In this document: positions 1 through 7,659 of the stretch, piece by piece
How the letters are laid out: every line of letters starts with the position of its first letter
How positions within the stretch are numbered: the first letter of the stretch is position 1
DNA from: Candidatus Uhrbacteria bacterium RIFCSPHIGHO2_12_FULL_60_25
Lineage (GTDB): Bacteria; Patescibacteriota; Patescibacteriia; 2-12-FULL-60-25
DNA: 39,893 bases
Direction of reading: 5' to 3'
Assembly (NCBI GenBank): GCA_001791275.1
Contig: MGEH01000002.1
Span: forward strand, 1 to 39,893
Notes under the pieces: model-generated
Databases searched by the model: none
Told to the model about the DNA's origin: nothing
Seen by the model: the letters and a program-made list of their open reading frames with translations, nothing else
Position numbers and translations under genes: made by a program

Positions 1-1
1 C

Positions 2-2245
2 AAGACGCAGCAGGTGAACTGGATCGGGAAATCTGACGGCGCGCACGTTGATTTCAAAATTCGGGAACCGGGAACCGGGAACCGGGAACCGTCTGTTTCG
101 GTCAGGGTCTTCACGACACGGCCGGACACGTTGTTCGGCGCAACGTACATGGTCCTGGCGCCCGAGCACGAGTTGGTCCAGCGCTGGATCCACGAAGGGA
201 AGATTACGAACGCGCGCGAGGTGAATGCGTACCGCGAAACGACATCCAAGAAGACCGAGATGGAACGTCAGGCGGAAGGGAAGGAGAAGACGGGAGTTGT
301 CTTGGAAGGCGTCGCGGCGACGAACCCCGCGACCGGAAAAGAAATTCCGGTCTGGATCGCGGACTACGTGCTCGTCGGCTACGGCACGGGCGCCATCATG
401 GCCGTGCCGGCGCATGATGAACGAGACTTCGAGTTTGCGAGACAGTATGGTTTGCCGGTGAGGCAGGTGGTGGCGCGGTATTTTGTTGACAAAGTCGGTA
501 AAGATGCGATTCGTTCCGATAAACCAACGGTTCGTCGGCAGACCATCTACGTCATCGTCAAGCATTGGAGTGAGGACAAATATCTTTGTTTGGATTGGGA
601 AAAATTCGGTTGGCATTCAGGCATTATCGGTGGCATAGAGGAAGGGGAGGATCCGGTTAAGGCCGCGGAACGCGAAATCATCGAGGAGACCGGGTATCAG
701 CACGTGCGTTTCGTGAAATACTTGACCGGCGAAATACACAATCATTTCTTTGCCGGTCATAAAGACCAGAATCGGTATGCCGTTGGTCGGGGGATACTCT
801 TTGAGCTCGAAAACGACGCATGGGAAAAACCGAATGAGGAAGATACGAAGAACCATCGGGCTGTCTGGGTTGATCGCAACGACATGCCCTCGTTTTTGAA
901 CCTTGGGAATTTTCAGTACATGTGGAAGTTTGTCGATGGAGGTTCCGAGTGTTTCACGGATGAAGGCGTCGCCATCCATTCCGATTTGCTGAACGATCTC
1001 CAAACGGCGGAAGCCAAAGAAAAAATGATCGTCTGGCTCGAAGAGAAAGGTCTCGGCGAGCGCGCGACCACGTACCGCCTGCGCGATTGGGTCTTCTCCC
1101 GCCAGAGATACTGGGGCGAGCCCATCCCGATCGTCATCTGCAAGACGTGCGGGTACGTTCCGGTACCCGAAGACCAGCTTCCGGTCTTGCTTCCCGACGT
1201 CGAAAGCTACCAGCCGACCGATACGGGCGAGTCGCCGCTCTCGAAGATTCGGTCGTGGGTCGAGGTGCGCTGTCCGAATTGCGGAGGAGACGCGGAACGC
1301 GAGACCGACACCATGCCGAACTGGGCTGGGTCCTCATGGTACTTCCTGCGGTACTGCGATCCGAAGAACGACAGCGCGTTTGCAGACCCGGAAAAGCTGA
1401 AGTACTGGATGCCGGTGGACCTCTACGACGGCGGCATGGAACACACCACGCTCCACCTCCTGTACTCGCGCTTCTGGCACAAGTTTTTGTGGGATATCGG
1501 CGCGGTCCCGAAAGAGGTCGGACCCGAACCGTACGCGCGCCGCCGCTCACACGGGCTCGTCCTCGCCCAAGGCGGTGAGAAGATGTCGAAGTCCAAAGGG
1601 AACGTGGTGAATCCGGACGAGATCGTGGAGCAGTACGGCGCGGATGTGTTCAGAGTCTATGAAATGTTCATGGGGCCGTTCGACCAGCCCGTGCCGTGGG
1701 ATATGAATGGGATCGAAGGCGTGCGTCGCTTTTTGGACAAAGCCTGGAAGCTATTTAGCGGCTCGTCCCTCCCTTCGGTCACGCCCAACCTCGAGACGCT
1801 GTACCACAAGACCGTGAAAAAAGTGTCCGACGACATTGAGTCGCTCTCGTTCAACACGGCCGTGTCCCAACTCATGATCCTCACGAACGCGTTCGTCGAG
1901 GTCGGGGGCGTGCCGAAGGAATTCCAGGAAGGGTACTTGAAGGTCCTGGCGCCATTCGCGCCGCACATTGCGGAAGAACTGTGGCGAGATCACGGGCACG
2001 ACACGAGCATCCACGTCTCGGCTTGGCCAACGCACGACGCGTCCAAGATCGTCGCATCGTCCTTCGAGCTCGTGATCCAGGTGAACGGAAAAGTACGCGA
2101 CCGCTTCAACGTCCCGACAGACATCTCGGAAGAAGACGCGAAGGCGAAGGCGCTCGCATCAGAGAACGTGAAGAAACACCTGGGCGACAAATCGCCGTCC
2201 AAGGTCATCTATGTGAAGGGGAGACTCGTGACGATTGCGACGTGA
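2..2245 (+). CDS. leuS: Leucyl-tRNA synthetase, 5' end outside window, with internal Nudix hydrolase domain
   Basis: FTTRPDTLFGATY, GYGTGAIMAVPAHDERDFEFA (CP1 editing domain), MPNWAGSSWYFLRYCDP, EKMSKSKGNVVNPDEI (KMSKS) and the C-terminal VQVNGKVRDRF motif. The frame is open to the window edge (KTQQVNWIG), so the ORF-track start at GTG 14 is internal. Confidence 0.97.
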   Translation, partial: KTQQVNWIGKSDGAHVDFKIREPGTGNREPSVSVRVFTTRPDTLFGATYMVLAPEHELVQRWIHEGKITNAREVNAYRETTSKKTEMERQAEGKEKTGVVLEGVAATNPATGKEIPVWIADYVLVGYGTGAIMAVPAHDERDFEFARQYGLPVRQVVARYFVDKVGKDAIRSDKPTVRRQTIYVIVKHWSEDKYLCLDWEKFGWHSGIIGGIEEGEDPVKAAEREIIEETGYQHVRFVKYLTGEIHNHFFAGHKDQNRYAVGRGILFELENDAWEKPNEEDTKNHRAVWVDRNDMPSFLNLGNFQYMWKFVDGGSECFTDEGVAIHSDLLNDLQTAEAKEKMIVWLEEKGLGERATTYRLRDWVFSRQRYWGEPIPIVICKTCGYVPVPEDQLPVLLPDVESYQPTDTGESPLSKIRSWVEVRCPNCGGDAERETDTMPNWAGSSWYFLRYCDPKNDSAFADPEKLKYWMPVDLYDGGMEHTTLHLLYSRFWHKFLWDIGAVPKEVGPEPYARRRSHGLVLAQGGEKMSKSKGNVVNPDEIVEQYGADVFRVYEMFMGPFDQPVPWDMNGIEGVRRFLDKAWKLFSGSSLPSVTPNLETLYHKTVKKVSDDIESLSFNTAVSQLMILTNAFVEVGGVPKEFQEGYLKVLAPFAPHIAEELWRDHGHDTSIHVSAWPTHDASKIVASSFELVIQVNGKVRDRFNVPTDISEEDAKAKALASENVKKHLGDKSPSKVIYVKGRLVTIAT
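63..90 (+). repeat. Tandem heptanucleotide GGGAACC x4 (perfect) inside leuS
   Basis: gggaacc at 63-69, 70-76, 77-83 and 84-90. Confidence 0.95.
472..948 (+). other. Nudix hydrolase domain inserted in the LeuRS editing (CP1) domain
   Basis: GGIEEGEDPVKAAEREIIEETGY matches the Nudix box GX5EX7REUXEEXGU, apart from the last hydrophobic being Tyr. LeuRS sequence flanks it on both sides (..ARQYGLPVRQVV / ECFTDEGVAIHSDLLNDL..). Local GC is visibly lower than in the flanks. Confidence 0.9.
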
Positions 2246-2253
2246 AAAGAAAA

Positions 2254-2290
2254 AGTCCCCGTAGGGACGGAACCCTACGAGGATCTTTTC
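2254..2290 (-). terminator. Hairpin terminator between convergent leuS and the toxin gene, possibly bidirectional
   Basis: CGTAGGG-acggaa-CCCTACG stem. Minus strand continues GGGGACTTTTTCTTTT; plus strand continues GGATCTTTTC. Confidence 0.65.
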
Positions 2291-2308
2291 AATCGTAATT
2301 CATTTTGA

Positions 2309-2650
2309 TCATACCACTCTCGATCGTAGTTCGAGAAGAGTCTGTTGCAGATGGTCGTTGATCTCTTTTTTTGACATGGAGATCCTATCACTCTTGAAAT
2401 AGATGGTGATAGGAACGAGAAAGCCTTCTGATTCCACCATGAGGATCACCAAACGGAATGACTTACTTTTCCCTTTTGGAAGACTCTTGATCTTGAGTCG
2501 TATTTTATAAACGCTGCCGCCAAGATGATCGTGTTGACGGGCATCAAACCGTTCAAGGGTTTCAATGATCGCATCTTTGAGGTCGTGATGCTTTTTTACA
2601 AACGGCTTTAGCTGACGTTTAAAATGGTCAAGAACGATCGTCTGATACAG
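2309..2650 (-). CDS. RelE/ParE-superfamily-like toxin; not in the ORF track; no ATG/GTG/TTG start near the 5' end (nearest candidate CTG at 2650)
   Basis: Minus-strand frame continuous from the antitoxin TAG (2660-2662) to TGA (2309-2311): HIGLYQTIVLDHFKRQLKPFVKKHHDLKDAIIETLERFDARQHDHLGGSVYKIRLKIKSLPKGKSKSFRLVILMVESEGFLVPITIYFKSDRISMSKKEINDHLQQTLLELRSRVV*. It resembles RelE-type toxins and sits next to an RHH antitoxin. Confidence 0.75.
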   Translation of the reverse strand: MYQTIVLDHFKRQLKPFVKKHHDLKDAIIETLERFDARQHDHLGGSVYKIRLKIKSLPKGKSKSFRLVILMVESEGFLVPITIYFKSDRISMSKKEINDHLQQTLLELRSRVV

Positions 2651-2659
2651 ACCGATGTG

Positions 2660-2914
2660 CTAAACGTCTTCCAGTTGCGTTTTTATGTTTGGCAGCGTTT
2701 TGCCTTTGTGGCCATGCGTGATCTCGTGTTGTAGCGTTGCACTCAGGAAGTTAAAACGTTCGTCTTCTGTCGCAAATGGTTTTTGGACGATATCCAAAAA
2801 ATGGACGGCTGCAAAACGAAAAAATTCGGCTTTGCTGGCAAATCCTTTTTCTTTTATCGTCTTATTGATCCGCTTTTCAAGGGTCTCTGGAACAGCAAAA
2901 TTGATAATGGCCAT
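2660..2914 (-). CDS. Ribbon-helix-helix antitoxin-like protein
   Basis: 84 aa, MAIINFAVPETLEKRINKTIKEKGFASKAEFFRFAAVHFLD: RHH/CopG-like N-terminus, directly upstream of the toxin-like frame. Confidence 0.8.
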   Translation of the reverse strand: MAIINFAVPETLEKRINKTIKEKGFASKAEFFRFAAVHFLDIVQKPFATEDERFNFLSATLQHEITHGHKGKTLPNIKTQLEDV

Positions 2915-2928
2915 ATTATTATTATATG

Positions 2929-2947
2929 GATTCGATGTTGATTCGAT
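2929..2947. promoter_or_regulatory. Candidate antitoxin operator: direct repeat GATTCGAT-gtt-GATTCGAT (11-bp period)
   Basis: Two identical octamers one helical turn apart, just upstream of the antitoxin start. Confidence 0.5.
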
Positions 2948-3056
2948 ATATTAAAGTTTAATAGTCTCAATCAGAGAAGTCAATGCGATTGTGATTTAGC
3001 TACATTGAGCCAAATAATTTTGAGTAAATTAGCTACATTTTGGCTGTAAAGCACTC

Positions 3057-3085
3057 TTGACAAATTCTCCATTTTGTGCTATATT
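3057..3085 (+). promoter_or_regulatory. Sigma70-like promoter: TTGACA-17-TATATT with TGC extended -10
   Basis: ttgacaaattctccattttgtgctatatt upstream of the 3217 CDS. Confidence 0.75.
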
Positions 3086-3216
3086 TATAACGTTCAATGA
3101 TGAACAATCGTGCCCATGCGAATCATGGGTTTCTACCTGCGGCCTAGCTGAATCCGAATCCGGACAACCACGGATCGGACAGAGCGGAAGCCAATGGATA
3201 GACGGAGGATACGACA

Positions 3217-3792
3217 ATGGAAGCATCGATGAATCAGTACCTTCAGATCGGCAACATGATGGTGAGCGGCGCGATCTCGAAACAGCTCGCGCAGGCCATC
3301 ATCGAGGGCAATGTCCAGATCGTGGAGAGCCTGATGACGAAGGGTTCCGAGACGGTCTACACCCTCACGCTCGACTGCACGCAGTCCCTCAGTGACCTCA
3401 TCGCCCAGGGCAAGTACGACTTCGTGAACGACAACATCACGGAGAAGAACTTCCCAATTGAGTGCTCGGGTGAGACCATCAAGATGGCGCTCGAGGTAAT
3501 CCTCGTCCACCTGGACGAACGTCTCACGACGAAGCGGGTGAAGCACGAGCTCGACCGCCGTGGTTTGAAACTCGCGCCGATCGACATCCTACTCGCTCTG
3601 GGCGCGGCTGAATCCGATCTCCAGAGGAAGTTCCCGATCGTGGCTCTCGGCTATTCGTGGCCCGATTCCGGCCGCGATCTCGTTGTGCCGGAGCTCTGGC
3701 ACAATGGCAGCGCGCGCGTGGTGAACCTGAACTTCGTCTATCCTGACGATAGGTGGGACGGGTACTATCGCTTCGTCGCCCTTCGTAAGTGA
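3217..3792 (+). CDS. Hypothetical protein, 191 aa
   Basis: GGAGGATACGACAATGG start context, promoter upstream, hairpin terminator downstream. Confidence 0.8.
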   Translation: MEASMNQYLQIGNMMVSGAISKQLAQAIIEGNVQIVESLMTKGSETVYTLTLDCTQSLSDLIAQGKYDFVNDNITEKNFPIECSGETIKMALEVILVHLDERLTTKRVKHELDRRGLKLAPIDILLALGAAESDLQRKFPIVALGYSWPDSGRDLVVPELWHNGSARVVNLNFVYPDDRWDGYYRFVALRK

Positions 3793-3840
3793 GCCCTTGG
3801 GTCGTCATACGGTCCGCGGGCCGTTCGACGGTCCTTCTCA

Positions 3841-3876
3841 CCCCCTCGTCCTGAATCTCGGACGAGGGGGTTTGAG
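3841..3876 (+). terminator. Rho-independent terminator
   Basis: CCCCCTCGTCC..GGACGAGGGGG 11-bp stem followed by TTTGAGTTTT. Confidence 0.85.
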
Positions 3877-3944
3877 TTTTATGAGTGACAAGTTTTATGA
3901 GTGCATTGATTTTTCCGCGTTTTTTCCGTAACGTCACCCCACGT

Positions 3945-5243
3945 ATGCGCGTCGCGGTGATCGGGACTGGGTATGTGGGCCTCGTCTCCGGGGCTTGTCT
4001 TGCCGACCTCGGCCACACCGTGGTGTGCGTGGACGTGGTGCCGGAGAAGATCGAGAAACTGAAGAATGGAATCATGCCGATCTTCGAGCCTGGACTCGAG
4101 GAATTGGTCGAACGGAACGTGAAAGCCGGCCGGCTCGCGTTTTCGACGAGTTACAACGAAGCGATCCCGGGCGCTGAAGTCATCTCTATGGCGATCGGCA
4201 CGCCGTCGGCGGCCGACGGGTCGGCGGACATGACGGCATTTTTTGCTGCGGCCGACATGGTCGCGCGGTCGCTCTCCGGATACGCGGTGATCGCGAACAA
4301 GAGCACGGTGCCGGTGGGCACGGCGGAGCGGGTCGCCGAACTCGTTCGTGCAGTCTACCGCGGAGAGTTCGACGTGATCTCAAACCCGGAGTTCCTGCGC
4401 GAAGGGCACGCGGTGTACGACTTCCTCCACCCCGCGCGCGTGGTCATCGGGTCGGATTCGAAGCGGGCGACGGACGTGATGATCCACCTGTACGGCTACC
4501 TCGACTGTCCGAAGATCACGATGGACCGGCGGAGCGCGGAGCTCACTAAGTACGCGGCGAACGCGTTCCTCGCCACGAAAATCAGCTTCATCAATGAGAT
4601 CGCGCACCTGGCGGACGCGGTCGGCGCGGACGTGGAGGACGTCGCAAAGGGGATTGGCAGCGACCCGCGCATCGGCAAGGAGTTTCTGCGGCCGGGGCTC
4701 GGCTGGGGCGGGAGCTGTTTCCCGAAAGACGTGCGCGCCATGCTCCACTTGGGTGACCGTCACGGCCACCCGCTCCCGGTCACGCGTTCGGCATACGACA
4801 TGAATCGCCTCACGCGGACGCGCGTGATTGACCGGCTCGAGCGCGAACTCACGAGCCTGAAGGGCAAACTCGTGGCGCTCCTCGGGCTCGCGTTCAAAGG
4901 CAACACGGACGACACGCGGGAGAGCGCGGCTATCGATCTCTTGAATGCGCTCCTCGAGCGCGGGGCCACGGTCCGCGCGTACGACCCGGTCGCGCGTCTC
5001 GCGCCATCCGATCTGAACGGCCACGAGCTCCACCATGCATCCGACCCGTACGCGGCCGCGATTGGCGCGCACGCCGTGATCGTCGCGACCGATTGGGAGG
5101 AATTTCGCGCGCTCGACCTGGCGCGCCTCTCGTCCGTCATGGCGGACAAGGTCCTCTTTGATGCGCGCAACCTCATGAATCCAGACTCCGTCCGGTCCTC
5201 TGGGTTCCGCTACTTCGGCGTAGGGAGAGGCAGAAGTTCCTGA
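3945..5243 (+). CDS. ugd: UDP-glucose 6-dehydrogenase
   Basis: MRVAVIGTGYVGLVSGACLADLGHTVVCVD, GWGGSCFPKDVRAM, LGLAFKGNTDDTRESAAI. Start moved from 3885 to the ATG at 3945. Confidence 0.93.
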   Translation: MRVAVIGTGYVGLVSGACLADLGHTVVCVDVVPEKIEKLKNGIMPIFEPGLEELVERNVKAGRLAFSTSYNEAIPGAEVISMAIGTPSAADGSADMTAFFAAADMVARSLSGYAVIANKSTVPVGTAERVAELVRAVYRGEFDVISNPEFLREGHAVYDFLHPARVVIGSDSKRATDVMIHLYGYLDCPKITMDRRSAELTKYAANAFLATKISFINEIAHLADAVGADVEDVAKGIGSDPRIGKEFLRPGLGWGGSCFPKDVRAMLHLGDRHGHPLPVTRSAYDMNRLTRTRVIDRLERELTSLKGKLVALLGLAFKGNTDDTRESAAIDLLNALLERGATVRAYDPVARLAPSDLNGHELHHASDPYAAAIGAHAVIVATDWEEFRALDLARLSSVMADKVLFDARNLMNPDSVRSSGFRYFGVGRGRSS

Positions 5244-5257
5244 TCACACCCCTTCCG

Positions 5258-5284
5258 ATCCTCGTCCCAGCGACGAGGATTTTC
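5258..5284 (+). terminator. Rho-independent terminator
   Basis: ATCCTCGTC-ccagc-GACGAGGAT followed by TTTT. Confidence 0.8.
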
Positions 5285-5361
5285 AATGATGTAGTGCCGC
5301 ATGTTTTATTCAGTCCCACGGACAATAGGGTCGGTCAATTGTGGATAACGCTCTCTCTTCA

Positions 5362-5392
5362 TGTACGGGCGACGCATTGCGTCGCCCGTACA
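5362..5392. repeat. Perfect intergenic palindrome, 15-bp arms
   Basis: TGTACGGGCGACGCA-t-TGCGTCGCCCGTACA. Confidence 0.95.
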
Positions 5393-5453
5393 GGCAAAAA
5401 TAAAGCTTTTTTCACTACTTGTGACTTTCTGCTCCCATGGTACTGACTGAATA

Positions 5454-6836
5454 ATGCTTGGTTTTCTTATCGGCGTATTACTGCACGCGGCATATCCGTT
5501 TACCCGGACGCCCGTCGGATACATTATCGTCGGGATCGTGATCGGTACTGCTGTGCTGACCAGATCGAAAACGATCGGGGTCTTCCTGTTGGCAATGGTT
5601 TTTGGCGTCTTTTTATTCGATCAATCGATCCCAGTGCAAGAAGCGCCAACGGAATTTTCCGGCAAAGTCGTCGAAGTTCGACGATACGACGTCGTCGTCC
5701 GCCCGGACGATGGCGGACGCATCGCGATTCCGGCAAGACGTTCGCTGGGCGAACGCGTCCGCGTCTCATGCGCGTCCGTGAAACGCATCGACCCCGCGAA
5801 TCCGCGTTCGGCGCGCGACGCGCGGGACGGCGTGTGGTTCGCCTGCAAGAAACCGGACATCGTCCATCTGGAATCGTCCGGATTCGACGTGCGTGCGGTC
5901 CTGTCGCGTTGGCGCATGACCATGTCGCGGCGCATCCGGTCCGTCCTCCCGGGCGACGAAGGCGCGCTCCTCGCAGGCATCCTCTATGGCGAACGCGAAC
6001 TGTCTCCCGAGGCCAACCTCTCGTTTCGAAACGCGGGGATGACGCACCTGATCGCCGTGTCCGGGTCCAACATCACGCTGGTCGTCGGTCTCCTCGTTCC
6101 GCTCTTCGTGGCAACGGGCTACCGGCGGAAGAGCGCGATCGTCCTCTCGGGGCTCGGTATTTTTCTCTTCGTCCTCTTCGTGGGCGCGCAGGCGTCGGTG
6201 GTCCGCGCGGCACTCATGGGGTGGCTGGCGCTCCTCGCGCGCGTCTTTGGACGCAAAGCGGATGCAACGAGGCTCCTCATGATCGCCGCGACAGCGATCG
6301 TCCTCGCGGACCCGTGGGCGCTCGCGTTTGATGCAGGGTTTGCGCTGTCGTTCCTTGCCACGTGGGGTCTCATGGCGTGGGCCCGTCCTATCGCGGAACG
6401 TCTGTCCTGGATTCCGGACGTCGTCGGCCTCCGCGAAATCGTCTCGACGACGGTCGCCGCGACGTTCACGACAATGCCCTACACGCTCTGGGCGTTCGAG
6501 CGGACGTCGCTCGCAGGTCTCCTCACGAATCTCTTCGCGATCCCGCTAGTCGGACTCACCATGCTCTGGGGCGCCGTCGCGGTCTCCGTGGGGCCGCTCC
6601 TGCCCGTCACGGCCCTGCCCGCGCTGGGCTGCCTCCGCGTCATGCTCGGCATCGCGGACGTCGCCGACCGGTTCCCGTGGTTGCAGATGTCCTTGTCGCT
6701 TCCGACCTGGGGATTATTTTTCACCTACGGCGTCATGATGGTCGTTTGGATGCGCAATCAAGCCACGGAATCGGATTATCCACAGCGCACGATGTCTGAT
6801 CGCGAAAAAATTGTCATGCAGACGATTGATTCTTAG
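5454..6836 (+). CDS. comEC: ComEC/Rec2-family competence membrane protein, short form
   Basis: LLAGILYGERELSPEANLSFRNAGMTHLIAVSGSNITLVVGLLVPLF (ComEC/Rec2 competence domain). 460 aa, no C-terminal metallo-beta-lactamase domain. Confidence 0.88.
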   Translation: MLGFLIGVLLHAAYPFTRTPVGYIIVGIVIGTAVLTRSKTIGVFLLAMVFGVFLFDQSIPVQEAPTEFSGKVVEVRRYDVVVRPDDGGRIAIPARRSLGERVRVSCASVKRIDPANPRSARDARDGVWFACKKPDIVHLESSGFDVRAVLSRWRMTMSRRIRSVLPGDEGALLAGILYGERELSPEANLSFRNAGMTHLIAVSGSNITLVVGLLVPLFVATGYRRKSAIVLSGLGIFLFVLFVGAQASVVRAALMGWLALLARVFGRKADATRLLMIAATAIVLADPWALAFDAGFALSFLATWGLMAWARPIAERLSWIPDVVGLREIVSTTVAATFTTMPYTLWAFERTSLAGLLTNLFAIPLVGLTMLWGAVAVSVGPLLPVTALPALGCLRVMLGIADVADRFPWLQMSLSLPTWGLFFTYGVMMVVWMRNQATESDYPQRTMSDREKIVMQTIDS

Positions 6837-7460
6837 GTCCTTACGACAGACGTTTCGTTCAGTTCTCACATTGCGGCATTGCACGCCGTTGACCTCGTTG
6901 GATGAAACTGTCAGAGAAGACGAAACAATTCGTTTGACGCGATGTTCGATGAACCTCACGCTGTAGAGGTGAACCGTCCACGTCGAAAGACCGATGACGG
7001 ATCGCACCTCGACAGTGCATGAACGCATGATGAACTCCCATGGGGAGCGTCAGACGGCCACCGCGTCTTTCAACGACCGTGGCCATGAGGTCAGTTCGCA
7101 CGGGCAACGCGTCCGGGTGGTGCCGACGCACGAGCCACGGTCCGGTTCTTCGTTGGAACTGGTCCGCACACTGTGCGACAGGGGGATCCTGATCTCTCAC
7201 GCTCCAGGTCCGTCCGTCCAGTTCGACGCCGTTCGCGTCGGATTCCACGGTCGAAGACTCGCCATTCCATCCTGACATGCGGCATCGCTCATCCGTCCCG
7301 GTTTCGACCGGGCCGCATCGATCGCCGCACCCGTATCGCCACAGGCGGTCGGAATATGTCCGATGCGGATGACGGTCTGGGATGCTCCCGGCGATGTCCT
7401 CGCGACCGATGACCAACGAAGTCGTCGTTACCAACGGGGCATTCGTCGTGCACGCATGTG

Positions 7461-7493
7461 CGGGAGATCACTCGCGACGCGAGTGACCTCCCG
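7461..7493. repeat. Long near-perfect hairpin in a non-coding region
   Basis: CGGGAG-a-TCACTCGCG-a-CGCGAGTGA-c-CTCCCG. Confidence 0.85.
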
Positions 7494-7659
7494 CCCGAGT
7501 CGTACTTGTGTGCGACATCCTTCCCCCTGTCCCACGAACGCGTGAGTGGGACCTCGGAAGGGAGTCAGCCCCTTGGGGCGTATCCGTCATATTGACGGAG
7601 CTCGGACCTTCACATTTTGACGCGTTGCAGGGTCGTTCGACCCTGCGTGGAGACATGCC

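Noticed and set aside
3524-4075. 183-aa minus-strand ORF over the end of the 3217 gene and start of ugd
   Set aside because: Overlaps a strong terminator and two better-supported plus-strand CDSs; translation has no recognisable features.
6859-7434. 191-aa minus-strand ORF in the comEC to M23 gap
   Set aside because: No SD, no recognisable family, Arg-rich composition typical of spurious GC-rich frames, and competing ORFs on the other strand. Treated as non-coding or unknown.
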